Shown here in pieces: positions 1-11,030 of a DNA stretch of 64,000 nucleotides (its first letter is position 1; the number at the start of each line of letters is the position of its first letter). A model generated the notes under the pieces. That model was not told where the DNA came from. It was given only the letters and a program-made list of their open reading frames with translations, and ran no database searches. The stretch covers positions 61,615 through 125,614 of the forward strand of contig NZ_PIPS01000006.1 of the NCBI RefSeq assembly GCF_003987185.1. The letters run 5' to 3'. The position numbers were made by a program, and so were the translations under genes. The DNA is from Idiomarina aquatica (GTDB lineage Bacteria > Pseudomonadota > Gammaproteobacteria > Enterobacterales > Alteromonadaceae).

Positions 1-617
1 CCGTGGCCGGCATCCTCTATGATGTGGATTTGCGCTTGCGACCCTCAGGGCAGGCCGGGCTACTGGTCACTCAGGTTGATTCTTTTGTGCGTTACTTGCG
101 CGAGGACGCCTGGACCTGGGAGATGCAGGCCTTGGTGCGAGCACGTTGTGTGTATGGCAGCGAGCACTTATGCAGCCAACTGGAAGACATTCGCCGCTCG
201 ATGCTGGCACGGCAACGGGATAAGGCTCAGTTAAAGCAAGACATTCTTGAGATGCGGGCCAAAATGCGTCAGCACCTAAGCCGCTCAGATACGACTCAGG
301 CCTTTGATATAAAACAGGACGCCGGTGGTATTGCTGATATTGAGTTTATTACTCAATACCTGGTGTTGGCGTACTCGCATGAGCATCCGTCGTTGTGTCG
401 TTACAGCGACAACATCCGCGTGCTGACGGCGGCGCAACAACGGCATATTATCAGTGAGCTGGACGCGCAGAACCTGATTAATGCTTACCAAATACTGCGC
501 TGTGAGAGTCATGCCCTGGCTTTGCAGGGCGAACAGGCATTAGTGACGCACGATTTAAGTAGCGAACGTGACGCCGTTATTGACTGTTGGAACCGTGTGT
601 TTGCCGAGCCTGACTAG
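1..617 (+). CDS. glnE: Glutamine synthetase adenylyltransferase, C-terminal part (partial)
   Basis: This is the C-terminal 200 or so residues of the bifunctional enzyme that adenylylates and deadenylylates glutamine synthetase in response to nitrogen status. The start lies before the window; the reading frame enters at base 3. The visible part begins inside the second nucleotidyltransferase domain, where DVDLRLRPSG supplies the metal-binding Asp pair of the adenylylating site. The motif KQDAGGIADIEF then marks the helical GlnD/PII-uridylyltransferase-like domain. The stop overlaps the convergent lpxL stop by four bases. The family call is confident; nothing can be said about the N-terminal deadenylylating domain. 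Confidence 0.93.
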   Translation, partial: VAGILYDVDLRLRPSGQAGLLVTQVDSFVRYLREDAWTWEMQALVRARCVYGSEHLCSQLEDIRRSMLARQRDKAQLKQDILEMRAKMRQHLSRSDTTQAFDIKQDAGGIADIEFITQYLVLAYSHEHPSLCRYSDNIRVLTAAQQRHIISELDAQNLINAYQILRCESHALALQGEQALVTHDLSSERDAVIDCWNRVFAEPD

Positions 618-1540
618 TTATAGTAGCTCGGCATATCCTCCGTGGGTCTGGTTTTAAAGCGCCGGTGAACCCAAAGGTATTGATCCGGTGCTTGCTCAAT
701 GGCCTGCTCGACTAACGTGTTGATTCGCGCCGCATCGGCTTTATCATCACCGCTTGGGAAGTCCCGCAGCATCGGTTCGTAGTAAACGTCGTAACCGCTG
801 CCATCTTCGCGACGAACGCAACGGCTGACCAGCACGTTACAATTTTTGTGTTGGGCAAACAGCGTAGTGCCTGTGGTTGTGGATGCGTCCGGAACATTAA
901 AAAATGGCACAAACTCGACGCGGCGGCGGCCATAATCCTGATCCGGCAGGTAGCCGGCAATTTCACCATTGCTGATGGCTTTAAGCATCCCTTTTACATC
1001 GCGTCGTTGGATCATGTACTTGTTTGAGCGACCACGACCACGGGTTTGTAAAAACTCCATAACCGCGTTGTTATGTGGACGATAAAGTCCAACCGCCGGC
1101 TTTACAAAACCGTGCAGACGGGCATGAACTTCCAGGCTCAAGAAGTGAAACAGCAGCATCAGCACGCCTTTGCCACCAGCCTGAGCCTGCTCCAGGTTTT
1201 CTTTACCATGCACATGCAACTTGCGCTTGATACGCCAATCGGGCCACCACCAGGCGATACCGATTTCAAAATAGGCAATGCCGGTATTTTCCAGGTTTTT
1301 GGTCACCAGTTGCTCGATTTGTTCGTCGCTGTAATCAGGAAAGCACAATTGCAGATTACGACGGGCGATATTAACCCTGCGCGGCATCGCCTTTTTAAAC
1401 AATCGCCCCAGACCTTTGCCCAGCCACAGCTGCAGTCGATAGGGCAGCCACGATACCAGGTACAAAAACAGGACACCAAGCCAGGTAAGCCAAAATTTGG
1501 GGTGCAGAAAATACAGTTTAAACTTGGGTTTCTCGATCAC
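614..1540 (-). CDS. lpxL: Kdo2-lipid IVA lauroyltransferase (LpxL family)
   Basis: The 308-residue inner-membrane acyltransferase adds a secondary acyl chain to the lipid A precursor. A hydrophobic N-terminal anchor (about residues 13-33) is followed by the lysophospholipid-acyltransferase fold with the catalytic HX4E motif HFLSLE at residues 132-137. This form resembles LpxL rather than LpxM, whose motif has a different context. A PDQDYGRRRVEFVPFF stretch also matches LpxL. Length is normal for the family. The gene lies downstream of tolC on the same strand, separated by a terminator-like hairpin, and its 3' end overlaps glnE convergently. Acyl-chain choice (LpxL or LpxP type) cannot be decided from sequence alone. 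Confidence 0.9.
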   Translation of the reverse strand: MIEKPKFKLYFLHPKFWLTWLGVLFLYLVSWLPYRLQLWLGKGLGRLFKKAMPRRVNIARRNLQLCFPDYSDEQIEQLVTKNLENTGIAYFEIGIAWWWPDWRIKRKLHVHGKENLEQAQAGGKGVLMLLFHFLSLEVHARLHGFVKPAVGLYRPHNNAVMEFLQTRGRGRSNKYMIQRRDVKGMLKAISNGEIAGYLPDQDYGRRRVEFVPFFNVPDASTTTGTTLFAQHKNCNVLVSRCVRREDGSGYDVYYEPMLRDFPSGDDKADAARINTLVEQAIEQAPDQYLWVHRRFKTRPTEDMPSYYN

Positions 1541-1586
1541 TGTGATGGTCTTTTATTTACCGAACGAATTTTTGCGCATAGTAGCA

Positions 1587-1628
1587 CAAAAACAAAAGGC
1601 ACCGTGAACCGACCTCCACGATGCCTTT
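1587..1628 (-). terminator. Intrinsic terminator of tolC
   Basis: Arms AAAGGCACCGTG (1595-1606) and CACGATGCCTTT (1617-1628) pair over 12 bp with one wobble. On the minus strand the stem is followed by a U-rich tract (complement of 1587-1594). It sits 20-60 bases after the tolC stop. Confidence 0.75.
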
Positions 1629-1650
1629 GTCGCTGTCTGACCGCGTTGAC

Positions 1651-3042
1651 TTAGTCGGCAGCGGTGCCGTCAGCCTGCTCTGACAGGGCTGCGTTAATAC
1701 CTTGTAGGTCTTCCGGTGTCAGATCGCCAACCGCTTGCTCCAGTGCCAGCCGCTGACGAATATAACCATAGCGCGCTTCGGCCAAGTTACGGCGGGCGTT
1801 AAACAAGTTACGGGTGCTGTTCAACACGTCAACAATGGTACGAGTTCCGACTTCAAAGCCGGCTTCGGTTGCCTTTAAAGCACTCTCTGCGGAAGTAACC
1901 GCTTGTTCGAAGGCTCGAATGCTCGACAGCGATGCGGTGACATCATAGAAGGCATTACGGGTTTCACGCTCGACGGTACGACGAGTTTCCACCATGGTCT
2001 GGCTCGTGGCCACATAGTTGTCACGCGCCTGCTCGGTCAGCGCGGTGGTGCGGTAGCCTGAGAAAATAGGGACGTTAACACTAATGCCAATCGATTTATT
2101 GTCGAGTCTTGGCGGGTTTGACGTTCGTGTACCAAACCCGGGTATCTCAGCTTCTGTCTCTGAGTCGCCGGTAGAATAAGACGCTTGTAGCCCGACCGTT
2201 GGATAGTGACCTGACTGCTCAACTTTGATGCGCTGTTCGGCGATATCAACGGCAACCATACTCTGCATCAAGCTGAGGTTGTTGTTTTCGGCTTTCGTAA
2301 CCCACTGACGCACATCTTCCGGTGTCGGTTTGCTGGGGTCAAATGACTGAGTTTGCAAACCAGCAAGTTGGTTAGGGTATTGACCGGTTATTTCACGGAT
2401 GTTTTCGAAGGCAATATCAACCGCATTTTGTGCCTGAATTTCAGCGGCAACCGCACTGTCGTACTGAGCTTGAGCTTCATGGACATCGGTGATGGCGGTC
2501 AAGCCGACTGAAAAACGCTGTTTAGTTTGCTCTAACTGACGTTCAATCGCGCGTTTTTCAGCTTCTGCAAAGGCTAGATCGTCCTGTGCCTGAAGCGCGC
2601 CAAAATAGGCATTAACAACCCGTAACATTAAGCTCTGAGCTGCATCGCGATAAGCTACTTCCGCCTGATAGGCTTGTTTTTCTGCGATATCCGCTTGTTT
2701 CCAGGTACTCCAGTCAAAGATACTTTGATTGAGGGTAATGCTGGCATCCCAACCATCAGTGTTTGAATCGGCAAGATAGTAGCTTTGTGAGCTGTCATCA
2801 AAATTATAGGATTCCCGGGTACTTTCGGTATAACCCGCTTGACCGGTTAGCTGCGGCCAAAATGCCGATTCAGCAATGTCGACCTGCTTCTGCGCGGCAT
2901 CGCGCTCGGCGGCAGCGCGCAATAGCGCTGGGTCATTTTGTACAGCCAGCTGATAAATTTGAGCCAAATCGTCAGCGCTTGACGTAAAAGTAACTGCGGA
3001 AAGCGCTAAACCAACAGTTGCGGACAGTAAATGCTTTTTCAT
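1651..3042 (-). CDS. tolC: Outer membrane efflux channel TolC
   Basis: This 463-residue protein is the outer-membrane and periplasmic tunnel used by tripartite drug efflux pumps and type I secretion. A signal peptide is visible (MKKHLLSATVGLALSAVTF, cleavage near the TSSA/DDL region). Two OEP repeats follow, rich in Gln/Ala coiled-coil helices such as the segments around residues 130-200 and 330-430, as expected for the alpha-barrel. The neighbour nudF, divergently placed 216 bases away, gives the tolC-nudF arrangement also known from enterobacteria. It ends in a dedicated hairpin terminator before lpxL. TolC is preferred over other OEP channels because of this synteny and the length. Confidence 0.93.
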   Translation of the reverse strand: MKKHLLSATVGLALSAVTFTSSADDLAQIYQLAVQNDPALLRAAAERDAAQKQVDIAESAFWPQLTGQAGYTESTRESYNFDDSSQSYYLADSNTDGWDASITLNQSIFDWSTWKQADIAEKQAYQAEVAYRDAAQSLMLRVVNAYFGALQAQDDLAFAEAEKRAIERQLEQTKQRFSVGLTAITDVHEAQAQYDSAVAAEIQAQNAVDIAFENIREITGQYPNQLAGLQTQSFDPSKPTPEDVRQWVTKAENNNLSLMQSMVAVDIAEQRIKVEQSGHYPTVGLQASYSTGDSETEAEIPGFGTRTSNPPRLDNKSIGISVNVPIFSGYRTTALTEQARDNYVATSQTMVETRRTVERETRNAFYDVTASLSSIRAFEQAVTSAESALKATEAGFEVGTRTIVDVLNSTRNLFNARRNLAEARYGYIRQRLALEQAVGDLTPEDLQGINAALSEQADGTAAD

Positions 3043-3258
3043 CGTTCGTAATGTCCCGTAGCTTAAATGTGAGCGATTGATGATGTTACTTTAACAGTAG
3101 TCGCCACCAATGGCCGAATAGTTTACATACAGCGTTGAATGAATACTAGTTTAACCTGAGTTTGTTCTAACTTTAAGCTAAAGATGGTTTCAGATCACGC
3201 CTAAGTGTAACAGAATGTATGTTAATCGATGAATTGAACGAGAATTAAGACAATAAGG

Positions 3259-3876
3259 ATGACTGTGGAGCCTAAATTTACCCAACACGATGTGAAGATT
3301 ACGGATATCCAGCCGCAATATGAAGGCTTTTTATCGATCTATAAGTATCGCTTGCGACACCGGTTGTTTGCGGGTGGCTGGAGTGAAGAAATTGACCGTG
3401 AGTTGATGGATCGTGGTGACGCCGTGGTGGTATTGCCATACGATCCGGTGACCGATGAGCTGGTGGTATTGGAGCAGTTTCGGGTAGGCGCCATGAACAA
3501 CGAGCAGGGGCCTTGGTTATTTGAGTTTGTAGCCGGCATGTTTGATGGCGACGAGTCCGCTCAGGAAGTCGCCGAGCGCGAGTTGATGGAAGAAGCGGGC
3601 TTGACGGCGAAACGGCTGCACGAGGCATTAACGTATTACTCAAGCCCCGGCGGCACCAACGAACGCATCAGTATTTATATTGCCGAAGTGGACGCCAACC
3701 AGGCCGCAGAATTCGGTGGATTGGCCGAAGAACACGAAGACATTCGGGTATCGACCATCGGTTTTGCAGATGCAGTGCAGATGTTGGCTCAGGGAAAATT
3801 TAACAACGCCGCCAGTGTCATTGGGTTACAATGGATACAGCTTAATAAATCACGCTTATTTAAGACTCAGGAGTAA
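3259..3876 (+). CDS. nudF: ADP-ribose pyrophosphatase (Nudix)
   Basis: It hydrolyses ADP-ribose to AMP and ribose 5-phosphate. The Nudix box is complete at residues 93-115: G-x5-E, then seven residues, then RELMEEAGL. The flanking residues SSPGGTNE and the hydrophobic N-terminal strand match the ADP-ribose-specific subfamily. ATG at 3259 directly abuts the AAGGA Shine-Dalgarno sequence; an in-frame GTG at 3265 is better spaced and may be the true start. The gene lies divergent from tolC and immediately upstream of the DUF1249 gene (3-base gap), as in enterobacteria. Confidence 0.92.
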   Translation: MTVEPKFTQHDVKITDIQPQYEGFLSIYKYRLRHRLFAGGWSEEIDRELMDRGDAVVVLPYDPVTDELVVLEQFRVGAMNNEQGPWLFEFVAGMFDGDESAQEVAERELMEEAGLTAKRLHEALTYYSSPGGTNERISIYIAEVDANQAAEFGGLAEEHEDIRVSTIGFADAVQMLAQGKFNNAASVIGLQWIQLNKSRLFKTQE

Positions 3877-3879
3877 CCC

Positions 3880-4335
3880 GTGTCGCATCAACAGCAGTAT
3901 CAGGTCGATGTTGCCGCTTTGCATCGATTGCATGAGCGTAATTACGCCGGGTTGGTCAACCTGTTGCCGGAAACGTCGGCGATCACCACCATAGTAACGG
4001 GTAATTACCTGAGTTTTGATCTGCGTATCACGTCAGAATCACGTTACACCACGGATATCGAAATTACCCAGCAACCCGGGCATTGGGCAGCCGACTATCT
4101 ACGCGCGAAGCTCGAAGTGCGCCTTTATCACGACGTGCGTATGGCCGAAGTCATGGCCAGTCAGGGCGTGCGGCGACTGGCCGTGCATTACCAGCAACCC
4201 AATCCGGCCATGCGTCACCGTGACGAAAAGCACCAGGTCAATCAATTTTTGGCGGACTGGCTGTGGTTATGCCGGGAACAAGGACAGGTAAAACCGGGTG
4301 TTGCCGACAAATTTCTTCCGCACGGCTTCAAATAA
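3880..4335 (+). CDS. yqiB: DUF1249 family protein (YqiB-like)
   Basis: The product is a soluble protein of 151 residues starting at GTG, preceded by an AGGAG Shine-Dalgarno sequence. The opening (HERNYAGLVNLLPE) and the ending with a C-terminal FLADWLWLCREQG are typical of DUF1249, whose role is unknown. It follows nudF with no space and is probably cotranscribed with it. In E. coli this gene is followed by cpdA and yqiA before parE; here parE follows directly. Confidence 0.85.
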   Translation: MSHQQQYQVDVAALHRLHERNYAGLVNLLPETSAITTIVTGNYLSFDLRITSESRYTTDIEITQQPGHWAADYLRAKLEVRLYHDVRMAEVMASQGVRRLAVHYQQPNPAMRHRDEKHQVNQFLADWLWLCREQGQVKPGVADKFLPHGFK

Positions 4336-4367
4336 GCGTAGCTTAGCGGTACATTGTTGTTATTAAC

Positions 4368-4382
4368 GTCGTCACTGACGAC
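4368..4382. other. Small perfect hairpin upstream of parE
   Basis: Arms GTCGTC and GACGAC flank a 3-base loop in the 140-base space between yqiB and parE. No U tract follows, so it is not a convincing terminator. It could shape the parE leader. The rest of this gap shows nothing recognisable. Confidence 0.35.
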
Positions 4383-4463
4383 ATGTTACACAACAAAGAC
4401 AACAGCGAAACATCAGTCGGTTGGATTACGTCGACTCCCATAACTACAAGCGCTAAGCGATAA

Positions 4464-6368
<1,905 letters not shown>

Positions 6369-6380
6369 CGGAGACCACTC

Positions 6381-8657
6381 ATGTCGATGGAAGTAAGTGA
6401 ACAGACACCGTTAAGCCGTTTTACCGAAGAGGCTTACCTTAACTACTCCATGTACGTCATCATGGATCGCGCTTTGCCGCATATTGGCGATGGTTTGAAA
6501 CCGGTGCAGCGACGTATCGTTTATGCGATGTCGGAACTTGGGTTATCGGCACTGGCAAAATACAAAAAATCGGCGCGTACCGTCGGTGATGTGCTGGGTA
6601 AGTTCCACCCTCACGGTGACAGTGCCTGCTACGAAGCGATGGTGCTGATGGCGCAACCGTTTTCCTACCGCTACCCGCTGGTTGACGGACAGGGGAACTG
6701 GGGCTCGCCGGATGATCCTAAGTCGTTTGCGGCGATGCGTTACACCGAAGCCAAACTGTCCAAATTCAGTGAAGTGCTATTGAGCGAATTGGGTCAGGGT
6801 ACGGCGGACTGGATTCCTAATTTTGACGGCACCATGAAAGAACCGAAGGTGCTGCCGTCGCGGTTACCGCACATACTGCTGAACGGCGTTACCGGTATTG
6901 CCGTGGGGATGGCCACCGATATTCCGCCACACAATGCTCGCGAAGCGGCCAATGCCTGTGCGCTGTTGCTGGATAAACCAAACGCGTCTCTTGATGAGAT
7001 AATGGCGCACCTGAAGGGGCCGGATTACCCGACCGACGCCGAGATCATCACGCCCGCGGAAGACATTAAGAAGATCTATGAAAGCGGCCGTGGCGCCATA
7101 AAAATGCGTGCCAAATACGCACTCGAAGACGGCGAAATCGTGATTACGGCGTTACCGCATCAAGCGTCCGGGGCGAAAATTCTTGAACAAATTGCGGCGC
7201 AGATGCAAGCCAAGAAATTGCCGCTGGTGTCGGATTTACGTGACGAGTCGGACCATGAAAATCCGACCCGACTGGTGGTTGTGCCGCGTTCTAATCGGGT
7301 CGATACCGAACAGCTGATGGCGCATTTATTCGCTACCACTGATTTAGAAAAGCAATACCGCGTTAACCTGAATATCCTGGGGCTTGACGGACGTCCGAAA
7401 GTGAAGCCGCTGGTGGGTATTTTGAGTGAGTGGTTGCAATTCCGGTTGCAGACCGTAACCCGTCGCTTGCAGTTCCGGCTGGACAAAGTGCTGGCGCGTT
7501 TACACCTGTTGGAAGGCTTGTTGATCGCTTACTTGAACATTGATGAAGTGATCGAAATTATCCGCTATGAGGATAAGCCGAAAGAGGAATTGATTAAGCG
7601 CTTTGGGCTGAGTGACAAGCAGGCGGAAGCCATTCTGGAGCTGAAATTACGGCATTTGGCGAAGCTGGAAGAAATGAAGCTCAAGGGCGAGCAGAGCGAG
7701 TTGGAAAAAGAGCGCCAACAACTGGAAAAATTACTCGGCTCCGAACGTCGTATGAAGACGTTGATCAAGAAGGAGTTATTGGCTGACGCGGAAACCTATG
7801 GGGACGAACGACGCTCACCCCTGGTGGAACGTAAGGAAGCAAAAGCGCTGAGCGAGCGCGAGCTGACGCCGGCCGAAGCGGTAACCGTGGTGTTATCGAA
7901 AAAAGGCTGGGTACGCAGTGCCAAAGGGCACGATATTGATGGCGCTAAACTGAGTTATAAATCCGGTGACAGTTTCTTGGCCGCGGCAGAAGGTAAGAGC
8001 AATCAGCCGGTGGTATTTTTCGACTCGTCAGGGCGCAGTTACTCCTGTGAGGCGCACCTGCTGCCGTCAGCCCGATCGCAGGGCGAGCCACTTACCGGGC
8101 GCTTTAACATTGTCGCCGGTGAGTCGATCGAACAGGTCATCATGGGCAAAGAACAACAGTATTATCTATTGGCCTCGGATGCCGGCTATGGCTTTGTCTG
8201 TCAGTTTAAAGACCTGGTCAGCCGCAATAAAAACGGTAAAGCGATACTGACGTTGCCGACCGGTGCCAAGGTACTGAATCCGGTTGCGGTGAATGACGTC
8301 AGCAGTGAAAGCGTGGTGGCGATTTCCAATGAAGGACGCATGTTGGTATTCCCGGTAGCGGATTTACCTCAGTTGAGCAAGGGTAAGGGTAACAAGATCC
8401 TGAGCATTCCGGCATTGCGTGCTCAGTCGAGAGAAGAGTACGTGGTGGCGCTGGCCACGATCCCTGCGGGGGCTACGCTCACGCTACAAGCCGGCAAGCG
8501 TAAATTAACACTGAAACCGGCGGATCTGGATCATTACCGTGGTGAGCGTGGTCGTCGCGGTAACAAATTACCGCGTGGCTTACAACGCGTGGACGGCGTC
8601 ACGGTCGAGTTGCCGCAAAACGCCGAGGCTAGCGACAGGGAAGAGGCTGGCACTTAG
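6381..8657 (+). CDS. parC: DNA topoisomerase IV subunit A
   Basis: ParC is the DNA-cleaving subunit of topoisomerase IV. The winged-helix region contains [12 protein letters not shown] with Ser81 and Glu85 in the quinolone-determining region, the drug-sensitive residues in the family. The catalytic tyrosine is Y121 in [11 protein letters not shown] long coiled coil lies at about residues 400-480. The C-terminal beta-pinwheel is present but lacks a GyrA box, consistent with ParC. The preferred start is ATG 6381, preceded by a CGGAGA Shine-Dalgarno sequence. The 3' end overlaps the convergent HD-GYP gene by four bases, and no terminator separates them. Confidence 0.96.
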   Translation: MSMEVSEQTPLSRFTEEAYLNYSMYVIMDRALPHIGDGLKPVQRRIVYAMSELGLSALAKYKKSARTVGDVLGKFHPHGDSACYEAMVLMAQPFSYRYPLVDGQGNWGSPDDPKSFAAMRYTEAKLSKFSEVLLSELGQGTADWIPNFDGTMKEPKVLPSRLPHILLNGVTGIAVGMATDIPPHNAREAANACALLLDKPNASLDEIMAHLKGPDYPTDAEIITPAEDIKKIYESGRGAIKMRAKYALEDGEIVITALPHQASGAKILEQIAAQMQAKKLPLVSDLRDESDHENPTRLVVVPRSNRVDTEQLMAHLFATTDLEKQYRVNLNILGLDGRPKVKPLVGILSEWLQFRLQTVTRRLQFRLDKVLARLHLLEGLLIAYLNIDEVIEIIRYEDKPKEELIKRFGLSDKQAEAILELKLRHLAKLEEMKLKGEQSELEKERQQLEKLLGSERRMKTLIKKELLADAETYGDERRSPLVERKEAKALSERELTPAEAVTVVLSKKGWVRSAKGHDIDGAKLSYKSGDSFLAAAEGKSNQPVVFFDSSGRSYSCEAHLLPSARSQGEPLTGRFNIVAGESIEQVIMGKEQQYYLLASDAGYGFVCQFKDLVSRNKNGKAILTLPTGAKVLNPVAVNDVSSESVVAISNEGRMLVFPVADLPQLSKGKGNKILSIPALRAQSREEYVVALATIPAGATLTLQAGKRKLTLKPADLDHYRGERGRRGNKLPRGLQRVDGVTVELPQNAEASDREEAGT

Positions 8658-9760
8658 CGCCAACTCTTGACTAAATTGTTCATCGCTTCGTTAAATACCG
8701 TCACCCAGTAAGGACTTAACTGGGTGCCGGCCAACCGGTTGATTTCGGCAACGGCGCGGCTGATGGGGCGTTTCAGGTGATGCTGATGTGCCCGCTCGTG
8801 GGTCATGGCATCGAAGGTATCCACCAGTGCCAGTATTTTTGCGCCGTCGCTGATTTCGGCATCTTTCAGCCCCAGTGGATAACCGTTACCATCGGCTTGT
8901 TCATGATGCTGCAACACCATCAGCTTAGCACTCTTCCAGTAGTCGAGATTCTCCAGCAATTTTGCCGACAGATAGACGTGGTTCTGAATGGTTTTGTGCT
9001 GTTCGCTGGTTAGCGTTGCGGTCTGATGTAACAGCTTCAACGGCATAAACCCCATGCCAAAGTCGTGCACGTAACAGGCCGCTGTTAGCTGCCGCTCATC
9101 GACCGGACTACCGGCATAACGGTTGATCATCAGTGCAATTTTCAATTGGCGATCGGCACGGTCATGCCAGTAACTTGAGCGTTTTTCGACCTCAGCCATC
9201 AGCCGCCGGAAAAAGCGCAGATCATAATCCCAATCATCTTCCGTATGAGGTGGCCGATAATGGTGCTCGGGCTGGATGTCGGCATCCAGCACCAGTTCAG
9301 GCGACAGTAGTGCCAGTAAGCGGCTTAATAGCGGGGGCCGTCGGGAATCCGGGCTGGCAACAATATCGGCCGATAGATCAATGATGCGTTGATAACGTTG
9401 CTGTGGGATATCCATACTGGCCTGGTGCTGGCATTGCTCAACGAATTGGGTAACTTGATCAATTAAACTCAACACAATGTCGCTGAATACGGAATTGTAG
9501 GTCATCTGCCCCCGTCGGATCAGATCGAGCAGATCTTCGATAGCGCCAATAAGCGGAACCATCGGGCTTAGCCCGATAATGCCTAAGTCACCCTTGATGG
9601 TATGAATCGCTCGATAGACACTGTGTTGATGTTGTTCATTATTTGCGTCATGCTCAAGAGCAATCAAGCTGTTTTCCGCTTGTTGATGTAACTCGCGGAT
9701 TTCATCGAGCAACTCCTGATATACTTCAGGCTCTATCATCGGTCGTTCAAAAATCGTCAT
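8654..9760 (-). CDS. Hpt domain plus degenerate HD-GYP domain protein
   Basis: This 368-residue soluble protein combines a histidine phosphotransfer domain with an HD-GYP domain, the fold of cyclic-di-GMP phosphodiesterases. The Hpt site is HTIKGDLG with phospho-acceptor His53. The HD pair is H232/D233 in [13 protein letters not shown] lies at 285-287 and GYP at 293-295, followed by LGL. The usual Lys of HDxGK is Met here, and the usual His early in the domain is not obvious, so catalytic activity is uncertain. No receiver domain is attached; the Hpt domain implies input from a separate sensor kinase. AGGAAC serves as the ribosome binding site. It is convergent with parC. Confidence 0.8.
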   Translation of the reverse strand: MTIFERPMIEPEVYQELLDEIRELHQQAENSLIALEHDANNEQHQHSVYRAIHTIKGDLGIIGLSPMVPLIGAIEDLLDLIRRGQMTYNSVFSDIVLSLIDQVTQFVEQCQHQASMDIPQQRYQRIIDLSADIVASPDSRRPPLLSRLLALLSPELVLDADIQPEHHYRPPHTEDDWDYDLRFFRRLMAEVEKRSSYWHDRADRQLKIALMINRYAGSPVDERQLTAACYVHDFGMGFMPLKLLHQTATLTSEQHKTIQNHVYLSAKLLENLDYWKSAKLMVLQHHEQADGNGYPLGLKDAEISDGAKILALVDTFDAMTHERAHQHHLKRPISRAVAEINRLAGTQLSPYWVTVFNEAMNNLVKSWR

Positions 9761-9843
9761 CGTAGTTTGTTCCTGTCGTCACTGATCGGACGTTTACTCT
9801 TCATTAAAGAGGTTATACTAGCGAGGCAAAACAACAAGGAGAA

Positions 9844-10578
9844 ATGATGTTAGCTGCGGTTCGCTGGTTCATATTGGCTGTATTTGTCGTATTGATAGGT
9901 ATTATCGGCTGCTTGTTCTGTATATTAAGGCCGTTTCACCGCAATAACACCTACCTGTGGGCGCGGGTGTTTGGTTCTGCAACGCGGATTCTGGGCGTAA
10001 AACTTAAGCTAAAAGTGCATCCGGATGTTCCCACAAACGGACCTTATGTTTATGTCTGTAATCATCAGAACAGTTGGGAAATTTTTACCGTAGCGGCCAC
10101 GTTGCCACCAAATACCGTAACACTCGGCAAAAAAAGCTTAAAATGGATTCCTTTTTTTGGTTGGTTGTACTGGCTTGCCGGTAACATCCTTATCGACCGT
10201 AACAATAAAGGCCGGGCCCACGGAACAATTGCACAGACTGCGGCAGCCATCAAAAAACGTGACATTTCGGTGTGGATGTTTCCTGAGGGCACCCGCAGTT
10301 ATGGCCGCGGGCTGTTGCCGTTTAAAAGCGGTGCTTTCCATACGGCGTATCAAGCGGGTGTTGATATTGTGCCGGTGTGCGTGTCAAATTTACATGGTAA
10401 AATCCATATGAACCGCTGGAATAATGGCGAGTTGCTGGTCGAGTTTTTAGCGCCCATCCATATCGCGAATTATCGCAAGGAAACGCTGCGAGAGCTGAGT
10501 AAGCATTGCCACCAGTTGATGAACGACAAGATCGTTGCGCTGAATAACACATTGGAACAACAAAAGGATAACCCATGA
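9844..10578 (+). CDS. plsC: 1-acyl-sn-glycerol-3-phosphate acyltransferase family protein (PlsC-like)
   Basis: The product is an inner-membrane acyltransferase that probably makes phosphatidic acid from lysophosphatidic acid. A transmembrane segment lies at about residues 8-28. The acyltransferase motifs follow: NHQNSWE at 73-79 (the NHX4D/E catalytic motif) and FPEGTRS at 146-152. Length is 244 residues, normal for PlsC. AAGGAGAA precedes two adjacent ATG codons (9844 and 9847). Its stop overlaps the rraB start (ATGA), so the two are translationally coupled. Several PlsC paralogues are common in marine bacteria, so the exact substrate is inferred. Confidence 0.88.
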   Translation: MMLAAVRWFILAVFVVLIGIIGCLFCILRPFHRNNTYLWARVFGSATRILGVKLKLKVHPDVPTNGPYVYVCNHQNSWEIFTVAATLPPNTVTLGKKSLKWIPFFGWLYWLAGNILIDRNNKGRAHGTIAQTAAAIKKRDISVWMFPEGTRSYGRGLLPFKSGAFHTAYQAGVDIVPVCVSNLHGKIHMNRWNNGELLVEFLAPIHIANYRKETLRELSKHCHQLMNDKIVALNNTLEQQKDNP

Positions 10579-10961
10579 CCGTGGATGTAAACGTTTTGCT
10601 GGAGCAGAGCCGTGACACCATTGCCGCGATGATCGAAGATGGTGCGGATCCCAGCCTGCCTTACGAAATCGACCATCACTTAGCCAGCCAGGACTTTACT
10701 AAGCTGGAAAAAGCGGCCGTTGAGTTGGTAAAAGAGGGCTACCACGTCGATGACGCCGACGAGTTTGAAGATGAACAGGGCGAACGTTGGTTTGCCTTTG
10801 CTGCATCGGTTGATGTTGAACTGGACGAGTCGGTGCTAGCTCGTCAAATTCGTGAAATCGCAACCATCGCTGATGAGTGCGGTGTTGAGTATGACGGCTG
10901 GGGTGCTCTGCTGGATGACGACGAAGACTTCGCTGACGAGGATTTCGGGGAAGAAGAATAG
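10575..10961 (+). CDS. rraB: Regulator of RNase E activity RraB
   Basis: RraB binds the C-terminal scaffold of RNase E and modulates the degradosome. The 128-residue, strongly acidic protein has the family pattern at its start (a helical segment with MIEDGADPSLPYEIDHHL) and an Asp/Glu-only tail. It overlaps the preceding acyltransferase by four bases. Transcription is ended by the hairpin inside the 3' end of valS. Divergent or convergent linkage of rraB with valS and holC is not the E. coli order, so the assignment rests on sequence. Confidence 0.88.
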   Translation: MTVDVNVLLEQSRDTIAAMIEDGADPSLPYEIDHHLASQDFTKLEKAAVELVKEGYHVDDADEFEDEQGERWFAFAASVDVELDESVLARQIREIATIADECGVEYDGWGALLDDDEDFADEDFGEEE

Positions 10962-10989
10962 AACTCACTGGCACTGAGCAAGTGAGTTC
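10961..10989. other. Hairpin directly after rraB
   Basis: Perfect 9-bp arms GAACTCACT and AGTGAGTTC begin at the last base of the rraB stop. There is no U tract, so it may protect the 3' end or assist the terminator that follows at 11001. Confidence 0.5.
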
Positions 10990-11000
10990 CGAATGTTGCC

Positions 11001-11030
11001 AGAGGCTCTGTTACAGAGCCTCTATTTTTT
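11001..11030 (+). terminator. Intrinsic terminator of plsC-rraB, embedded in valS
   Basis: A perfect 10-bp stem (AGAGGCTCTG at 11001-11010, CAGAGCCTCT at 11014-11023) with loop TTA is followed by a plus-strand T run (11025-11030). The loop is the valS stop codon on the other strand, so the terminator also encodes the last ValS residues. Confidence 0.85.

Noticed and set aside
1073..1654. 193-residue open frame opposite lpxL
   Set aside because: It runs antisense to an intact LpxL gene and through the tolC terminator, with no signs of a real protein.
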